DNA of 64,000 bases from Nocardioides jejuensis (GTDB lineage Bacteria > Actinomycetota > Actinomycetes > Propionibacteriales > Nocardioidaceae), in the NCBI RefSeq assembly GCF_004337475.1, contig NZ_SJZJ01000010.1:29279-93278 (forward strand), in the 5' to 3' direction. The notes beneath the pieces are model-generated. The model made no database searches, was not told where the DNA came from, and worked only from the letters and a program-made list of their open reading frames with translations. Shown here in pieces: positions 1 through 8,937 of this stretch (positions are counted from its first letter, which is position 1; each line of letters opens with the position of its first letter). The position numbers and the translations under genes were made by a program.

Positions 1-525
1 GCGCGCATTGAGTCGGCGGACGTCGTCGTGGTGACGTTCGCGGTCCGCGAGGTCGAGGCCCGGCCTCTCCTGGAGCTGGGTGCCTCCGGCTTCCTCGTGC
101 CGCCGGGGGAGCGGCGCGCGATCAAGGCGTCGACCTGGTCCTTCGCCAAGTGGGACTGGGTCCGCGCGGCCGGCCGCGGAGCGGGCGCCTACGGCGAGGA
201 CCTGCTCTACCTCCGCACCTCTCTCGGCCGGCACCGCGAGCGCGTGCTGCAGCTGACGGACCACCACCTCGAGGTCGGCTCGCTCGCCGACCTGCACGCC
301 GCGACCGGCGTCCGGCTCGAGCCGGTCGCCACGCACGTGCAGCGCTGGCAGGCCGGTCTCCCGCAGTACGCCGTCGGCCACCTGGACGTCGTCGCCGGCA
401 TCCGCGCCGAGGTCGAGGCGGTGCCGGGGCTGGCGGTCTGCGGTGCGGCGTACGACGGGGTCGGCATCCCGGCGGTCATCGGATCGGCCCGCCGTGCGGC
501 CGCGCAGGTGCGGTCGGCAGAATAG
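1..525 (+). CDS. hemY: Coproporphyrinogen/protoporphyrinogen oxidase, C-terminal part
   Basis: The frame is open from base 1, so this is the last 174 residues of a longer gene. The segment matches the C-terminus of HemY/CgoX-type FAD flavoenzymes, ending in the conserved stretch [15 protein letters not shown] where FAD-dependent amine-oxidase-fold proteins close over the flavin. In Gram-positive bacteria this enzyme oxidises coproporphyrinogen III to coproporphyrin III in the coproporphyrin-dependent heme pathway. The stop lies 5 bases before hemQ, which catalyses the last step of the same pathway, so the pair is an operon. The N-terminal dinucleotide-binding motif lies outside the window. 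Confidence 0.88.
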   Translation, partial: ARIESADVVVVTFAVREVEARPLLELGASGFLVPPGERRAIKASTWSFAKWDWVRAAGRGAGAYGEDLLYLRTSLGRHRERVLQLTDHHLEVGSLADLHAATGVRLEPVATHVQRWQAGLPQYAVGHLDVVAGIRAEVEAVPGLAVCGAAYDGVGIPAVIGSARRAAAQVRSAE

Positions 526-530
526 GGGCC

Positions 531-1286
531 ATGACCGACGCTCCCGTGCAGCCGACTGACGCAGATCCGCAGGCGCACATCCAGTCCAACGCCGCGAAGA
601 TCAACGAGCTCAACGCGACGATCCGCTACACGATGTGGAGCGTCTTCAAGCTCGAGTCGGTCTACGGCGACACCGACGAAGGCGTGCGCGAGGCCGAGGC
701 GGTCGAGCTCCAGCGCCTCCTCGAGGACCTTGCTGCTGCCGACGTCACGACCCGCGGTGTCTACGACGTCGCCGGTCTGCGTGCCGACGCCGACGTCATG
801 TTCTGGATCCACGCGGCCACGGCCGAGGCGCTGCAGTCGGCGTACCACCGGATCCGTCGGACGGCGTTCGGTCGCCGCCTCGCGCCGGTCTGGTCGCAGA
901 TGGCGCTGCACCGCCCGGCGGAGTTCAACCGCTCGCACCTGCCGGCGTTCCTTGCCGATGAGCGGGCCCACGGCTACGCGGCGGTCTACCCGTTCGTGCG
1001 CTCCTACGAGTGGTACCTCCTCGACGACAAGGAGCGCCGTCGCCTGCTCGCCGAGCACGGTGGCATGGCCCGCGACTACCCCGACGTCCGCGCCAACACG
1101 GTGCCGGCGTTCGCGCTCGGCGACTACGAGTGGATGCTCGCCTTCGAGGCCGACGACCTCTCGCGCATCGTCGACCTGATGCGCCACCTGCGTGGCTCCG
1201 AGACCCGCCGCCATGTGCGCGAGGAGGTGCCCTTCTACACCGGGCGCCGCGTCGAGGTTGCGGACCTGATCACCGCCCTGCCCTGA
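531..1286 (+). CDS. hemQ: Coproheme decarboxylase HemQ (chlorite dismutase family)
   Basis: A 251-residue protein of usual family length. HemQ decarboxylates two propionates of coproheme III to make heme b, using peroxide. The family signature [12 protein letters not shown] (residues 153-164) contains the probable catalytic tyrosine Tyr153, and [12 protein letters not shown] (172-183) contains the probable proximal heme-ligand His176; both residue roles are assigned by family analogy. The ATG at 531 follows the hemY stop closely. A CAGAAT hexamer at 518-523, seven bases before the ATG, could also give a separate leaderless transcript. Function is supported both by sequence and by the hemY neighbour. 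Confidence 0.93.
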   Translation: MTDAPVQPTDADPQAHIQSNAAKINELNATIRYTMWSVFKLESVYGDTDEGVREAEAVELQRLLEDLAAADVTTRGVYDVAGLRADADVMFWIHAATAEALQSAYHRIRRTAFGRRLAPVWSQMALHRPAEFNRSHLPAFLADERAHGYAAVYPFVRSYEWYLLDDKERRRLLAEHGGMARDYPDVRANTVPAFALGDYEWMLAFEADDLSRIVDLMRHLRGSETRRHVREEVPFYTGRRVEVADLITALP

Positions 1287-1350
1287 TCGCAGCTGCCGCG
1301 ACCGCCGTTCCCCGGGAGGGGGCGGCGGTCGTTGCATTTCGGCGAGCGCA

Positions 1351-1379
1351 TTGCAAAGTCGAGTAAAATCATCTACATT
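1351..1379 (+). promoter_or_regulatory. Promoter of the cysteine dioxygenase leader
   Basis: TTGCAA at 1351-1356 and TACATT at 1374-1379 are separated by exactly 17 bases, a good fit to a vegetative -35/-10 promoter. The predicted transcription start falls on or next to the ATG at 1386, making the small ORF there leaderless. A competing -10 (TAAAAT, 1364-1369) overlaps. Confidence 0.5.
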
Positions 1380-1385
1380 GAATAC

Positions 1386-1427
1386 ATGTTGCCGAGGATG
1401 ACACCGCGCCGGTCTGGCTGTCGTTGA
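1386..1427 (+). CDS. 13-residue leader peptide ORF (putative cysteine attenuator)
   Basis: ATG at 1386 opens a 13-codon frame reading MLPRMTPRRSGCR and ending in TGA at 1425-1427. The only cysteine codon (TGT) is the penultimate sense codon. The TACATT hexamer ends six bases before the ATG, so it is probably translated from a leaderless mRNA. It sits upstream of a strong hairpin and a cysteine-catabolising gene. In mycobacteria, leaderless cysteine-containing upstream ORFs are known to regulate cysteine-metabolism genes; the same role here is inference. There is one Cys codon rather than a run. Confidence 0.45.
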   Translation: MLPRMTPRRSGCR

Positions 1428-1485
1428 CGGACCTCTCCGCGCCGTACGCCGCGCGCGGAATCCACCCCCTGTCACCCGGCAACCC

Positions 1486-1515
1486 GGGGCCCGCGCCCGC
1501 CACGGCGCGGGCCCC
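1486..1515 (+). promoter_or_regulatory. Hairpin in the cysteine dioxygenase 5' leader
   Basis: A perfect 12-bp stem (1486-1497 with 1504-1515) and six-base loop end 12 bases before the AGGAG ribosome site at 1528. There is no T tract. Its placement between the small cysteine-containing ORF and the start codon suggests an attenuator or translation-blocking structure. The GGCAACCC just upstream recalls S-box riboswitches, but no complete riboswitch fold was recognised. Confidence 0.5.
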
Positions 1516-1537
1516 ACTCACCCCTCCAGGAGTTCCG

Positions 1538-2053
1538 ATGAACCTCTCCCTCCCGACGTCCGACCAGTTCCGCGCTGCGCAGGCGCGCACCTCGCAGGGT
1601 CGCCCGACCCGTGCCCGCCTCGACCACCTCGTCCGCGTCATCGAGGACAACGCAGATCGCGCGGACCTGCGCGAGCTCGCCCCGGTGCTCGCGCCGGATG
1701 CGACCGAGCGGGAGTTCCTCCTGCTCGAGGAGACCGACGAGCACCAGCTCTGGTTGATCACCTGGCCAGCGGGCGCCAGCACGGGGTGGCACGACCACGG
1801 CTCGGCGTCCGGGGCGTTCACGGTGCTCGAGGGTCGTCTCGTCGAGCAGAACTGGGGCGGCGGCCTCAAGCTCGCCCAGGTGACCAGTAACTCGATCCGC
1901 GTGCACGGCGCCGGTCACGTGCACGACGTGCAGAACCGCAGCGGCGGCCCGGTCATCTCCCTCCACGCGTACGGCGCGCGGCTGGACGCCATGAACCACT
2001 ACGAGTTCCTCGGCGACCGGATCCGCCTGATCTCGGCGGAGACGGGTCGCTGA
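1538..2053 (+). CDS. Cysteine dioxygenase family protein (cupin)
   Basis: A 171-residue cupin. Type I cysteine dioxygenases oxidise cysteine to cysteine sulfinate with a mononuclear iron held by three histidines. Here WHDHG supplies His85 and His87, and the GHVHDV segment supplies the third (His127 or His129). The ATG at 1538 was chosen because AGGAG at 1528-1532 precedes it; an in-frame upstream extension to 1424 has no ribosome site and crosses the leader hairpin. The gene stands alone behind a leader with a cysteine codon, consistent with control by cysteine supply. Related thiol dioxygenases with other substrates cannot be excluded. Confidence 0.85.
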   Translation: MNLSLPTSDQFRAAQARTSQGRPTRARLDHLVRVIEDNADRADLRELAPVLAPDATEREFLLLEETDEHQLWLITWPAGASTGWHDHGSASGAFTVLEGRLVEQNWGGGLKLAQVTSNSIRVHGAGHVHDVQNRSGGPVISLHAYGARLDAMNHYEFLGDRIRLISAETGR

Positions 2054-2103
2054 GTCAGGTCCTCAGTCGCTGAGGTGTCGCTCTTCAGTCCTCGGGCGAC
2101 GCC

Positions 2104-2316
2104 TCAGCGGCCGATGGCTTCCTTGCCCTTGGCCAGGGCGGTGGCGGCGATGTCTGCGGCCGATGCGGCGATGCCGCTGGCGCCGCCGGAGACGTCGCCC
2201 TTCAGGGCCTCGCCAGCGTGGTAGATCATCTCGGCGGCGTTGTCGGTCGCGTTGGCGGCGATGTCGCGCGCAGCGTCCAGTGCGGCGTCGAGCGTCTCGC
2301 GGGGGTCCATGCCCAT
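2104..2316 (-). CDS. Small Ala-rich hypothetical protein
   Basis: A 70-residue acidic, alanine-rich, probably all-helical protein with no cysteine, signal peptide or membrane segment. I do not recognise the family. AGGAGG lies nine bases before the first ATG, which favours that start over the second Met two codons later. It is transcribed toward the cysteine dioxygenase end and away from msrB. It could be a small stress or DNA-associated protein, but nothing in the sequence fixes a role. Confidence 0.65.
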   Translation of the reverse strand: MGMDPRETLDAALDAARDIAANATDNAAEMIYHAGEALKGDVSGGASGIAASAADIAATALAKGKEAIGR

Positions 2317-2387
2317 TGTCGGATTCCTCCTGATCGGGATCTCGCGCCGAGCGTAGGTCGCGAACGCCCCGAAGGGAATGGCTGACC

Positions 2388-2789
2388 TCAGCTGGAGCGC
2401 GGCTCGAGCGTCAGGGCGATCGAGTTGATGCAGTAGCGGTCACCTGTGGGGGTGCCGTAGCCGTCGGGGAAGACGTGCCCGAGGTGGGACCCGCAGTTGG
2501 CGCACCGCACCTCGGTGCGCTTCATGCCGTGGCTGGTGTCCTCGATGTACTCGATCGCCTCCGACTCCGGCTGGTAGAACGACGGCCAGCCGCAGCCGGA
2601 GTGGAACTTCGTGTCGCTGCGGAAGAGCTCGGCCTGGCAGGCCTTGCAGCGGTAGACACCGGTCGTCTCGGTGTCGGTGTACTCACCGGTGAACGCCCGC
2701 TCCGTGCCCGCCTTGCGGAGCACCTGGTACTCCGCCGGGGAGAGCTGCTCGCGCCACTCGTCGTCGCTCTTGGAAACCTCGTAACCCAC
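2388..2789 (-). CDS. msrB: Peptide-methionine (R)-S-oxide reductase MsrB
   Basis: A 133-residue protein that reduces methionine-R-sulfoxide in oxidised proteins. Two CxxC pairs (Cys48/Cys51 and Cys96/Cys99) form the structural zinc site; GCGWPSF and the catalytic RYCINS (Cys120) are diagnostic. The GTG start at 2789 is supported by TACTCT six bases upstream on the minus strand, a leaderless -10 pattern. A longer in-frame extension to 3878 is a read-through of the next gene's wrong frame. The partner enzyme for the S-epimer, msrA, lies at 56.5 kb, not in an operon with it. Confidence 0.95.
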   Translation of the reverse strand: MGYEVSKSDDEWREQLSPAEYQVLRKAGTERAFTGEYTDTETTGVYRCKACQAELFRSDTKFHSGCGWPSFYQPESEAIEYIEDTSHGMKRTEVRCANCGSHLGHVFPDGYGTPTGDRYCINSIALTLEPRSS

Positions 2790-2827
2790 GCCCCGAGAGT
2801 ACGCCGCAGCCCCAGCCGCTGGGGAGG

Positions 2828-3862
2828 TCAGGCAACCACCAGCTCGACGGGTACGCCGAGGAACCGCCCGTAGCGCTCTGCCTCGACGTCGAGCGCCGCC
2901 AGTGCCCGGCGGTCGAGTGGTCGCCCGGCCGTCACCGTCACGGCCGCAGACCGGGCGCCGACCTTGCGGGTCCATGATCCGGCGAGCGCCCCGTCGGTGA
3001 AGAGCAGGCCGGTGGCCCGGAGGAAGGCGCCGACGTCGCCGTCGATGCCGGCGTAGTCCTCCGGGGAGCGGGTGTAGGAGATGGCCTCGTCGAAGTTGGC
3101 GAGCAGCATTGCGGCCGGCACGTCGACCTCCGCGACGGGCTCCGTGGCGAAGAGCTCGCCGTCGATCGGCTCCAGCTCCCCGAGCTCGAACGCGCGGCGC
3201 GCCTGGGTCACCGTGAGCGTCGACCACCACGCCAGATCCTGCGGGGTCACGGGGCCGTGACCCCGCGTGTAGGTGCGTGCCAGCCAGGCCAGGCGCTCGT
3301 CCGGGGTCCGTCGGGACGCGGGGAGCGAGGCCGCGACGTAGGTGTGGTGCTTGCCGCGCAGCGGTCCGCTGTGGATCTCGCCGGTCAGCTCGGCCTCGAT
3401 CATGACGTGGGCCATCGAGTTGCCGACGCGCACAAAACCCGCCTCGGTGAGCCGTGCCTCGACCTCGGGTCGCGTCAGCGGCCCCTCCGCCCGGATGGCC
3501 TCGATGGCCAGCCCGGCCCAGTGCTCGCTCGCCTCCGGAGTCAGCCCGAGGCTGCGGTTGCCGCTCGCCATGACCTGGCGCACGCGGGGAGCGGTCACCT
3601 CGAGGAGGTCGCGCAGGTCGGCGTGGAGGACGTGGTGCCAGGTCGGCCGCAGCACGTGCGTGCGCACGAACGCCCCGCCCGCGAACGCCTCCTCGACCTC
3701 GGCCAGGGTCGCATCGCAACGCCGGCCGATAGCCCACAGCGACATGTCGTGCAGCTGGGACTGGACGGCGCCGAGATGCCCGACCACCTCGCCGGGGCCG
3801 CCAAGTGGCGCACCGACGAGGTGCTGCGGCCCGAGTCGGCAGGAAGCGAGCGATGCCCTCAT
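2828..3862 (-). CDS. Winged-helix DNA-binding protein, AlkZ/YcaQ-like (HTH_42)
   Basis: A 344-residue protein matching the winged-helix family that includes the AlkZ and YcaQ DNA glycosylases, which excise alkylated bases and unhook interstrand crosslinks. The catalytic QxQ motif of AlkZ-type members appears as Gln34-Ser-Gln36 in GAVQSQLHDMS. The RPTWHH segment near residue 75 and the tandem winged-helix region fit the family. It is divergent from the LigD-type polymerase gene 79 bases away, a DNA-repair context that supports a glycosylase role. Activity and substrate are inference; many members are annotated only as winged-helix proteins. Confidence 0.8.
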   Translation of the reverse strand: MRASLASCRLGPQHLVGAPLGGPGEVVGHLGAVQSQLHDMSLWAIGRRCDATLAEVEEAFAGGAFVRTHVLRPTWHHVLHADLRDLLEVTAPRVRQVMASGNRSLGLTPEASEHWAGLAIEAIRAEGPLTRPEVEARLTEAGFVRVGNSMAHVMIEAELTGEIHSGPLRGKHHTYVAASLPASRRTPDERLAWLARTYTRGHGPVTPQDLAWWSTLTVTQARRAFELGELEPIDGELFATEPVAEVDVPAAMLLANFDEAISYTRSPEDYAGIDGDVGAFLRATGLLFTDGALAGSWTRKVGARSAAVTVTAGRPLDRRALAALDVEAERYGRFLGVPVELVVA

Positions 3863-3928
3863 GCGGCGATCGTGCCACCGACCACTGACAGCCGCGGGTG
3901 ACACCCCGCGTCCGTCGGCACCGGCCAG

Positions 3929-3934
3929 TAGGTT
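3929..3934 (+). promoter_or_regulatory. -10 hexamer, leaderless start of LigD-type polymerase
   Basis: TAGGTT followed by six bases and the ATG at 3941; no ribosome-binding site is present, so the mRNA probably starts at the ATG. Confidence 0.5.
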
Positions 3935-3940
3935 GGCCCC

Positions 3941-5026
3941 ATGGCCAAGGAGGCGTACGTCGAGGCGGGTGGCCGCGAGGTCAGGATCTCGAGCCCGGAC
4001 CGGGTGATCTACGAGGCGACCGAGCACACGCCGCCGATCACGAAGCTCGACGTCGCGCAGTACTTCGCTGCCGTCGGTGACGCGATGCTCGACTGGGTGC
4101 GCGATCGCCCGGTCGCGCTCGAGCGCTGGCCGGGTGGCTGGCGTGAGGGCATGACGCTCTCGGTCGGGCCGATGGGCCAGCAGCAGGGAGACGGCTTCTA
4201 CTCGAAGCGTCTTCCCAAGGGTGCTCCCGACTGGCTGGTCACCACGCGGGTGCACAGCCCCAACGGTCGACCCATCGACGAGCTCTGCCTGACGGGCGCC
4301 GATCCGATCGTGTGGGCGGCCCACATGGGCACGCTGACGTTCCACCCGTGGGCGGTCACGAGCGCCGACCTCGATCACCCCGACGAGCTGCGGATCGACC
4401 TCGACCCGCAGCCGGGCACGACGTTCACCGACGCGGTCCGGGTGGCCGGTCTGGCGCGCGACCTGCTCGAGGAGCTGGGCCTGACCGGCCTGCCGAAGAC
4501 CAGCGGCAACCGTGGCGTCCACATCTTCGTGCCGATCCGGCCGCAGTGGACCTTCGAGGAGGTCCGGCACGCCGCGCTGGCGTTCGGCCGCGAGCTGGAG
4601 AAGCGCGACGGTGGCGTCACCACCGCCTGGTGGAAGGAGGAGCGCGGCGAGCGGATCTTCGTCGACTTCAACCAGAACAACCGCGACCGCACCATCGCCA
4701 GCGCCTACTCGCTGCGCCCGCTGGCGGGTGCGCCCGTGAGCACCCCCGTCACGTGGGACGAGCTCGCGGAGGTCACCGACCCGAAGCAGTTCAACCTCGT
4801 CACCGTCCGCGAGCGCGTCGCGCGCGGCGCCCACCCGTCGTACGCCGGAGGGCCGGGCGACCTGCGCCCGTTGCTTGATCTCTGGGAGGCGGACGGCCGC
4901 GAGGCCAACTGGCCGCCGGACTACCCGAAGATGCCGGGGGAGCCGCCGCGCGTGCAGCCCTCGAAGAAGGTCGCGGAGCACTGGGACGAGCAGGGCAACC
5001 GGATCGAGCAGTCCTCAGCCGAGTGA
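3941..5026 (+). CDS. ligD: LigD-type DNA polymerase/primase (NHEJ polymerase domain)
   Basis: A 361-residue stand-alone version of the polymerase domain of LigD, an archaeo-eukaryotic primase fold that fills gaps and adds nucleotides during bacterial non-homologous end joining. The catalytic metal-binding pair is in RIDLDPQPG (Asp153, Asp155) with the third acidic residue in FVDFNQNN (Asp242); TSGNRGVHIFVPI (188-200) is the conserved nucleotide-binding motif. No ligase or phosphoesterase domain is attached. A separate ATP-dependent ligase sits 2.7 kb away, but no Ku gene is in the window. Start fixed by the leaderless -10 signal. Confidence 0.9.
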   Translation: MAKEAYVEAGGREVRISSPDRVIYEATEHTPPITKLDVAQYFAAVGDAMLDWVRDRPVALERWPGGWREGMTLSVGPMGQQQGDGFYSKRLPKGAPDWLVTTRVHSPNGRPIDELCLTGADPIVWAAHMGTLTFHPWAVTSADLDHPDELRIDLDPQPGTTFTDAVRVAGLARDLLEELGLTGLPKTSGNRGVHIFVPIRPQWTFEEVRHAALAFGRELEKRDGGVTTAWWKEERGERIFVDFNQNNRDRTIASAYSLRPLAGAPVSTPVTWDELAEVTDPKQFNLVTVRERVARGAHPSYAGGPGDLRPLLDLWEADGREANWPPDYPKMPGEPPRVQPSKKVAEHWDEQGNRIEQSSAE

Positions 5027-5641
5027 GTCGAGGATCGGGCCGAGCCCGCGCCAGACGGTGTCCATGTGGAGCTCGACGATCTCCTCGAGGCTGACCTCGG
5101 GGTGGTGCTGCCACCAGCGGGTCAGCGCCTCGCCGGCGCCGGAGATGGCGTGGGCGTAGGCGTTCGCCCGCAGGGCCGGCTCCTCGGGCGCGGCGGCCGA
5201 GACGAGCAGGGCGATCTTCTCCGACGTCTCGAACCGCTGCCGGGTCGCCTCCTCGGCGACCGCGCCGGCTACGGCCGTGCCGCCACCGAAGAGGAGCTCC
5301 CACAGGTGCATGTGGTCGCGGACGAAGTGGAAGTAGCCCTCGATGCCGCCGCGGAGCTGCTCCTCCGGCGAGGCGTCAGCCGGGACGCGGTCGATGATCG
5401 CCGCGTCGAGGGCGGCCCGGGCGCGGGTCAGGACCTCGAGGTAGAGGGCGTCCTTGTCCCGGAAGTAGTGGTAGATCAGCGGCCGGGTGATGCCGGCGTG
5501 GGCAGCGATGTCCTCGAGCGAGGTGCCCTGGTAGCCGTTCTCGATGAAGACCTCGGCCGCAGTCTCGACGATCTGGCTGCGCCGGTCCTCCGCGGAGAGC
5601 CGTCGACGGCTTCCGGTGGGGGAAAGGATTCGCTCGGCCAC
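5015..5641 (-). CDS. TetR family transcriptional regulator
   Basis: A 208-residue repressor of normal TetR length. The N-terminal helix-turn-helix spans about residues 18-65 (SLEDIAAHAGITRPLIYHYF). The C-terminal ligand domain is helical and carries no recognised ligand signature. It is transcribed divergently from a secreted lipase, with an inverted repeat between them, so it probably controls that gene and itself. The GTG at 5641 is preceded by TAGAAT, giving a nearly leaderless transcript. The 3' end overlaps the convergent polymerase gene by 12 bases. Confidence 0.85.
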   Translation of the reverse strand: MAERILSPTGSRRRLSAEDRRSQIVETAAEVFIENGYQGTSLEDIAAHAGITRPLIYHYFRDKDALYLEVLTRARAALDAAIIDRVPADASPEEQLRGGIEGYFHFVRDHMHLWELLFGGGTAVAGAVAEEATRQRFETSEKIALLVSAAAPEEPALRANAYAHAISGAGEALTRWWQHHPEVSLEEIVELHMDTVWRGLGPILDSLG

Positions 5642-5649
5642 GGGGTCGG

Positions 5650-5690
5650 ATTCTAGGCCTGGCCCATTGACAGTTGACACTCTCGTCAAC
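5650..5690. promoter_or_regulatory. tetR/lipase divergent control region with inverted repeat
   Basis: A perfect inverted repeat, GTTGAC-ACTCTC-GTCAAC, occupies 5673-5690 and is a plausible TetR operator. The minus-strand -10 TAGAAT of the regulator lies at 5650-5655. Repressor binding here would cover the -35 regions in both directions. Confidence 0.5.
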
Positions 5691-5740
5691 AAGAGTGCCC
5701 CGGATGTCGTGACGCGCACGACACAACGTGTGGAGGCGAC

Positions 5741-7060
5741 ATGCAGGGACGGGCGACGCGGCGTACGGGCATCGGATCGGTGCTGACGGCGATCCTCATG
5801 ATGCTGGCGCCGCTGCTGCTTCCGGCGCCGGCCACGGCGGCCGCGGTGCCGGACCCGTTCTTCAGCTACACCGGCACCAAGCCGCTCGCGGACTACGCCC
5901 CCGGCGCGATCCTCAAGACGCGCACGATCCCCTACTCGCTCGCGGGGATCCCGCTCCCGGTCCAGGTGAAGCAGATCGTCTTCCGCACGACGAACCAGCG
6001 TGGCCGCGCGGCCGCCGGCGTGACGTCCGTGCTCGAGCCGATCACCGGCCAGACCTCGAAGGTCATCGGCTACCAGTCGTTCTACGACTCGCTCAACCCC
6101 GAGGACGGCCCGTCGCGCGCGATCGCCGGCGGCACCAACCCCGGCGGCCTCGCGGCCCACTTCGAGACCGCGATGATGACGCAGTTCCTGCTCCAGGGCT
6201 ATGCGATCGTCATCGCTGACACCCAGGGGCCGACGGCCGACTTCGCCGCCGGCCCCGAGTACGGCATGGTCACGCTCGACTCGATGCGCGCCGCGCTGAA
6301 GGCGACCGGCACCGGTATCGCGCCCGGCGCCAAGGCCGGCCTGATCGGCTACTCGGGCGGTGCGATCGCCACCAACTGGGCCTCCGTGATCGCTCCGTCG
6401 TACGCGCCGGACATCAACAAGCGCCTCGTCGGCGCCGCCGAGGGCGGCGTCCTGGTGCGCCCGTCGGCCAACCTGAAGTACGTCGACGGCAGCCTGGTGT
6501 GGGCGGGCGTCATGCCGATGGCGGTCATCGGCGTCTCGCGTGGCTTCGGCATCGACCTCACGCCGTACCTCAGCGATTACGGCAAGCAGGTCGTGGCGAA
6601 GCTCGACAAGGCCCCGATCACCCAGGTTCTCGGCCAGTACCCGGGCCTGACCTGGAAGAAGCTGGTGAAGCCTGCGTACGTCGACCCGGCGTCGATCCCG
6701 ATCTTCGTCTCCACCGTCGACAAGCTGAACCTCGGCACGCGACCGAACCCGACGATCCCGATGTTCATCGGTCAGGGCACGCTGGGCGAGGCCGAGGGCA
6801 CCCTGGCCAGCAAGGCCGGCCTCGGCTCGGGCGACGGCGTGATGCTCGCCGGTGACGTCCGCTCGCTCGCGCGGAAGTACTGCGCGGCCGGTGTGCGGGT
6901 CGTGCACCACGAGTACCCGCTCAGCCACTTCACCTCGGTGCCGGTCTGGCTGCCGCAGGCGACCTCGTGGCTGACTGCCCGCTTCGGCGCGACCCAGGCG
7001 CCGACGAACTGCTCGACCATCAAGGCCGGCAACCCGCTGACGCCGCTCAAGGCGGCCTGA
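5741..7060 (+). CDS. Secreted triacylglycerol lipase (LIP family)
   Basis: A 439-residue exported hydrolase resembling the secretory lipase family. Residues 1-34 form a signal peptide (basic start, long hydrophobic core, cleavage near ATAAA). The nucleophile elbow is GYSGGA with Ser205. HFTSVPVW near the C-terminus probably contributes the catalytic His, and two cysteines near the end may form a disulfide. A ribosome site (GGAGG) precedes the ATG. The divergent TetR gene is the likely regulator. The lipid substrate is not predictable. Confidence 0.85.
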   Translation: MQGRATRRTGIGSVLTAILMMLAPLLLPAPATAAAVPDPFFSYTGTKPLADYAPGAILKTRTIPYSLAGIPLPVQVKQIVFRTTNQRGRAAAGVTSVLEPITGQTSKVIGYQSFYDSLNPEDGPSRAIAGGTNPGGLAAHFETAMMTQFLLQGYAIVIADTQGPTADFAAGPEYGMVTLDSMRAALKATGTGIAPGAKAGLIGYSGGAIATNWASVIAPSYAPDINKRLVGAAEGGVLVRPSANLKYVDGSLVWAGVMPMAVIGVSRGFGIDLTPYLSDYGKQVVAKLDKAPITQVLGQYPGLTWKKLVKPAYVDPASIPIFVSTVDKLNLGTRPNPTIPMFIGQGTLGEAEGTLASKAGLGSGDGVMLAGDVRSLARKYCAAGVRVVHHEYPLSHFTSVPVWLPQATSWLTARFGATQAPTNCSTIKAGNPLTPLKAA

Positions 7061-7078
7061 CCGGGCTGGTCGAGGGCG

Positions 7079-7636
7079 TCAGACGCCGCTGATGCCCTCG
7101 CCTCCCCCGGCGGACTGCTCGACGATCGACTCGTGCTCGAGCAGGTGCAGGACGGGCACGTCGAGCTTGCGGCGGGCCTTCGACGTCCAGTCGAGGTGGA
7201 AGAACTCCGCGACCAGGTGGGGTCGGGTCAGGATGATCGCCTCGCGACCGTCGGTCGTGGTGATCGCGGAGACGAGCGCGCTGATCGGCGGCTCCTCGAC
7301 CGTCGTGCCCTCGGCCTCGACGCCGCCGGCGCGCAAGAGCTCCAGGCTGGTCGCGAGCGCGTCCTTCGAGCGCTGCAGGCACTCCTCGCGGACCTCGGCG
7401 ATGTCGAGGTCGGAGTAGGCGTACGACGGGATCGCGACGTTCTCTCCGGCGCCAAGCGCACCGAGGGTCGCCTCGACGCGGGCTGCGGCGTCCTCGACGG
7501 GGATGAGCACGTGATACTTCACCCGCTGGTCGGTCTCCAGCTCCTCGTGGAGCGCGATCACCTCCTGCGCGTCCACCTCGGAGAGGGCCTGCTCGGCGAG
7601 CAGCACCACGTCGTACGTCGGTCCGGTTGCAGCCAT
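7079..7636 (-). CDS. Hypothetical protein, possible universal-stress-like fold
   Basis: A 185-residue cytoplasmic protein. It begins with a beta-strand pattern (YDVVLLAEQAL), has a central helix with paired acidic residues, and ends with a strand-helix-strand ...AIILTRPHLVAEFFHLDWTSKARRKLDVPVLHLLEHE. That alternation resembles nucleotide-binding universal stress proteins, but the ATP-binding glycine motif is not clear. GGAGG precedes the ATG at 7636. It is convergent with the lipase and downstream of the ligase gene. Function unknown. Confidence 0.7.
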   Translation of the reverse strand: MAATGPTYDVVLLAEQALSEVDAQEVIALHEELETDQRVKYHVLIPVEDAAARVEATLGALGAGENVAIPSYAYSDLDIAEVREECLQRSKDALATSLELLRAGGVEAEGTTVEEPPISALVSAITTTDGREAIILTRPHLVAEFFHLDWTSKARRKLDVPVLHLLEHESIVEQSAGGGEGISGV

Positions 7637-7698
7637 GTCGATCGCCTCCTGCTTCCACTCTAGGGCGGGGCCGGTCCCGCGGACAGGGGTCGGACGGC

Positions 7699-8832
<1,134 letters not shown>

Positions 8833-8839
8833 GGCGTCG

Positions 8840-8845
8840 AGCCTA
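8840..8845 (-). promoter_or_regulatory. -10 hexamer, leaderless start of DNA ligase
   Basis: On the minus strand, TAGGCT lies seven bases before the ligase ATG at 8832, with no ribosome-binding site between. Confidence 0.5.
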
Positions 8846-8878
8846 GGGCCCGGCGCCGACAGCGGGGGAGCGTGGCGT

Positions 8879-8931
8879 TTCGACCTTTCATTAAAAGTCG
8901 AGTAACTTGGTTTGGAAACAATGCAAAGGAG
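8879..8931 (+). promoter_or_regulatory. Promoter and ribosome site of the cytidylyltransferase operon
   Basis: TTCGAC (8879-8884) and TAACTT (8903-8908) with an 18-base spacer form a plausible promoter, followed by AAAGGAG at 8925-8931, which fixes the GTG start at 8938. The 12-mer AAAGTCGAGTAA at 8894-8905 recurs at 1355-1366. Confidence 0.5.
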
Positions 8932-8937
8932 TTCGCC

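Noticed and set aside
1440..1530. SAM riboswitch upstream of cysteine dioxygenase
   Set aside because: Only the short GGCAACCC word matches; the remaining conserved helices and loops could not be found. A covariance-model scan would settle it.
2388..3878. Apparent 496-residue MsrB fusion
   Set aside because: The N-terminal 360 residues are a wrong-frame reading of the winged-helix gene. The GTG at 2789 with a -10 six bases upstream gives a normal-length MsrB.
2828..4981. 717-codon minus-strand open frame across the polymerase and winged-helix genes
   Set aside because: Its upstream half is the antisense of the LigD-type polymerase and has no family similarity; only the last 344 codons, from 3862, are a real gene. 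Long antisense frames are expected at this GC content.
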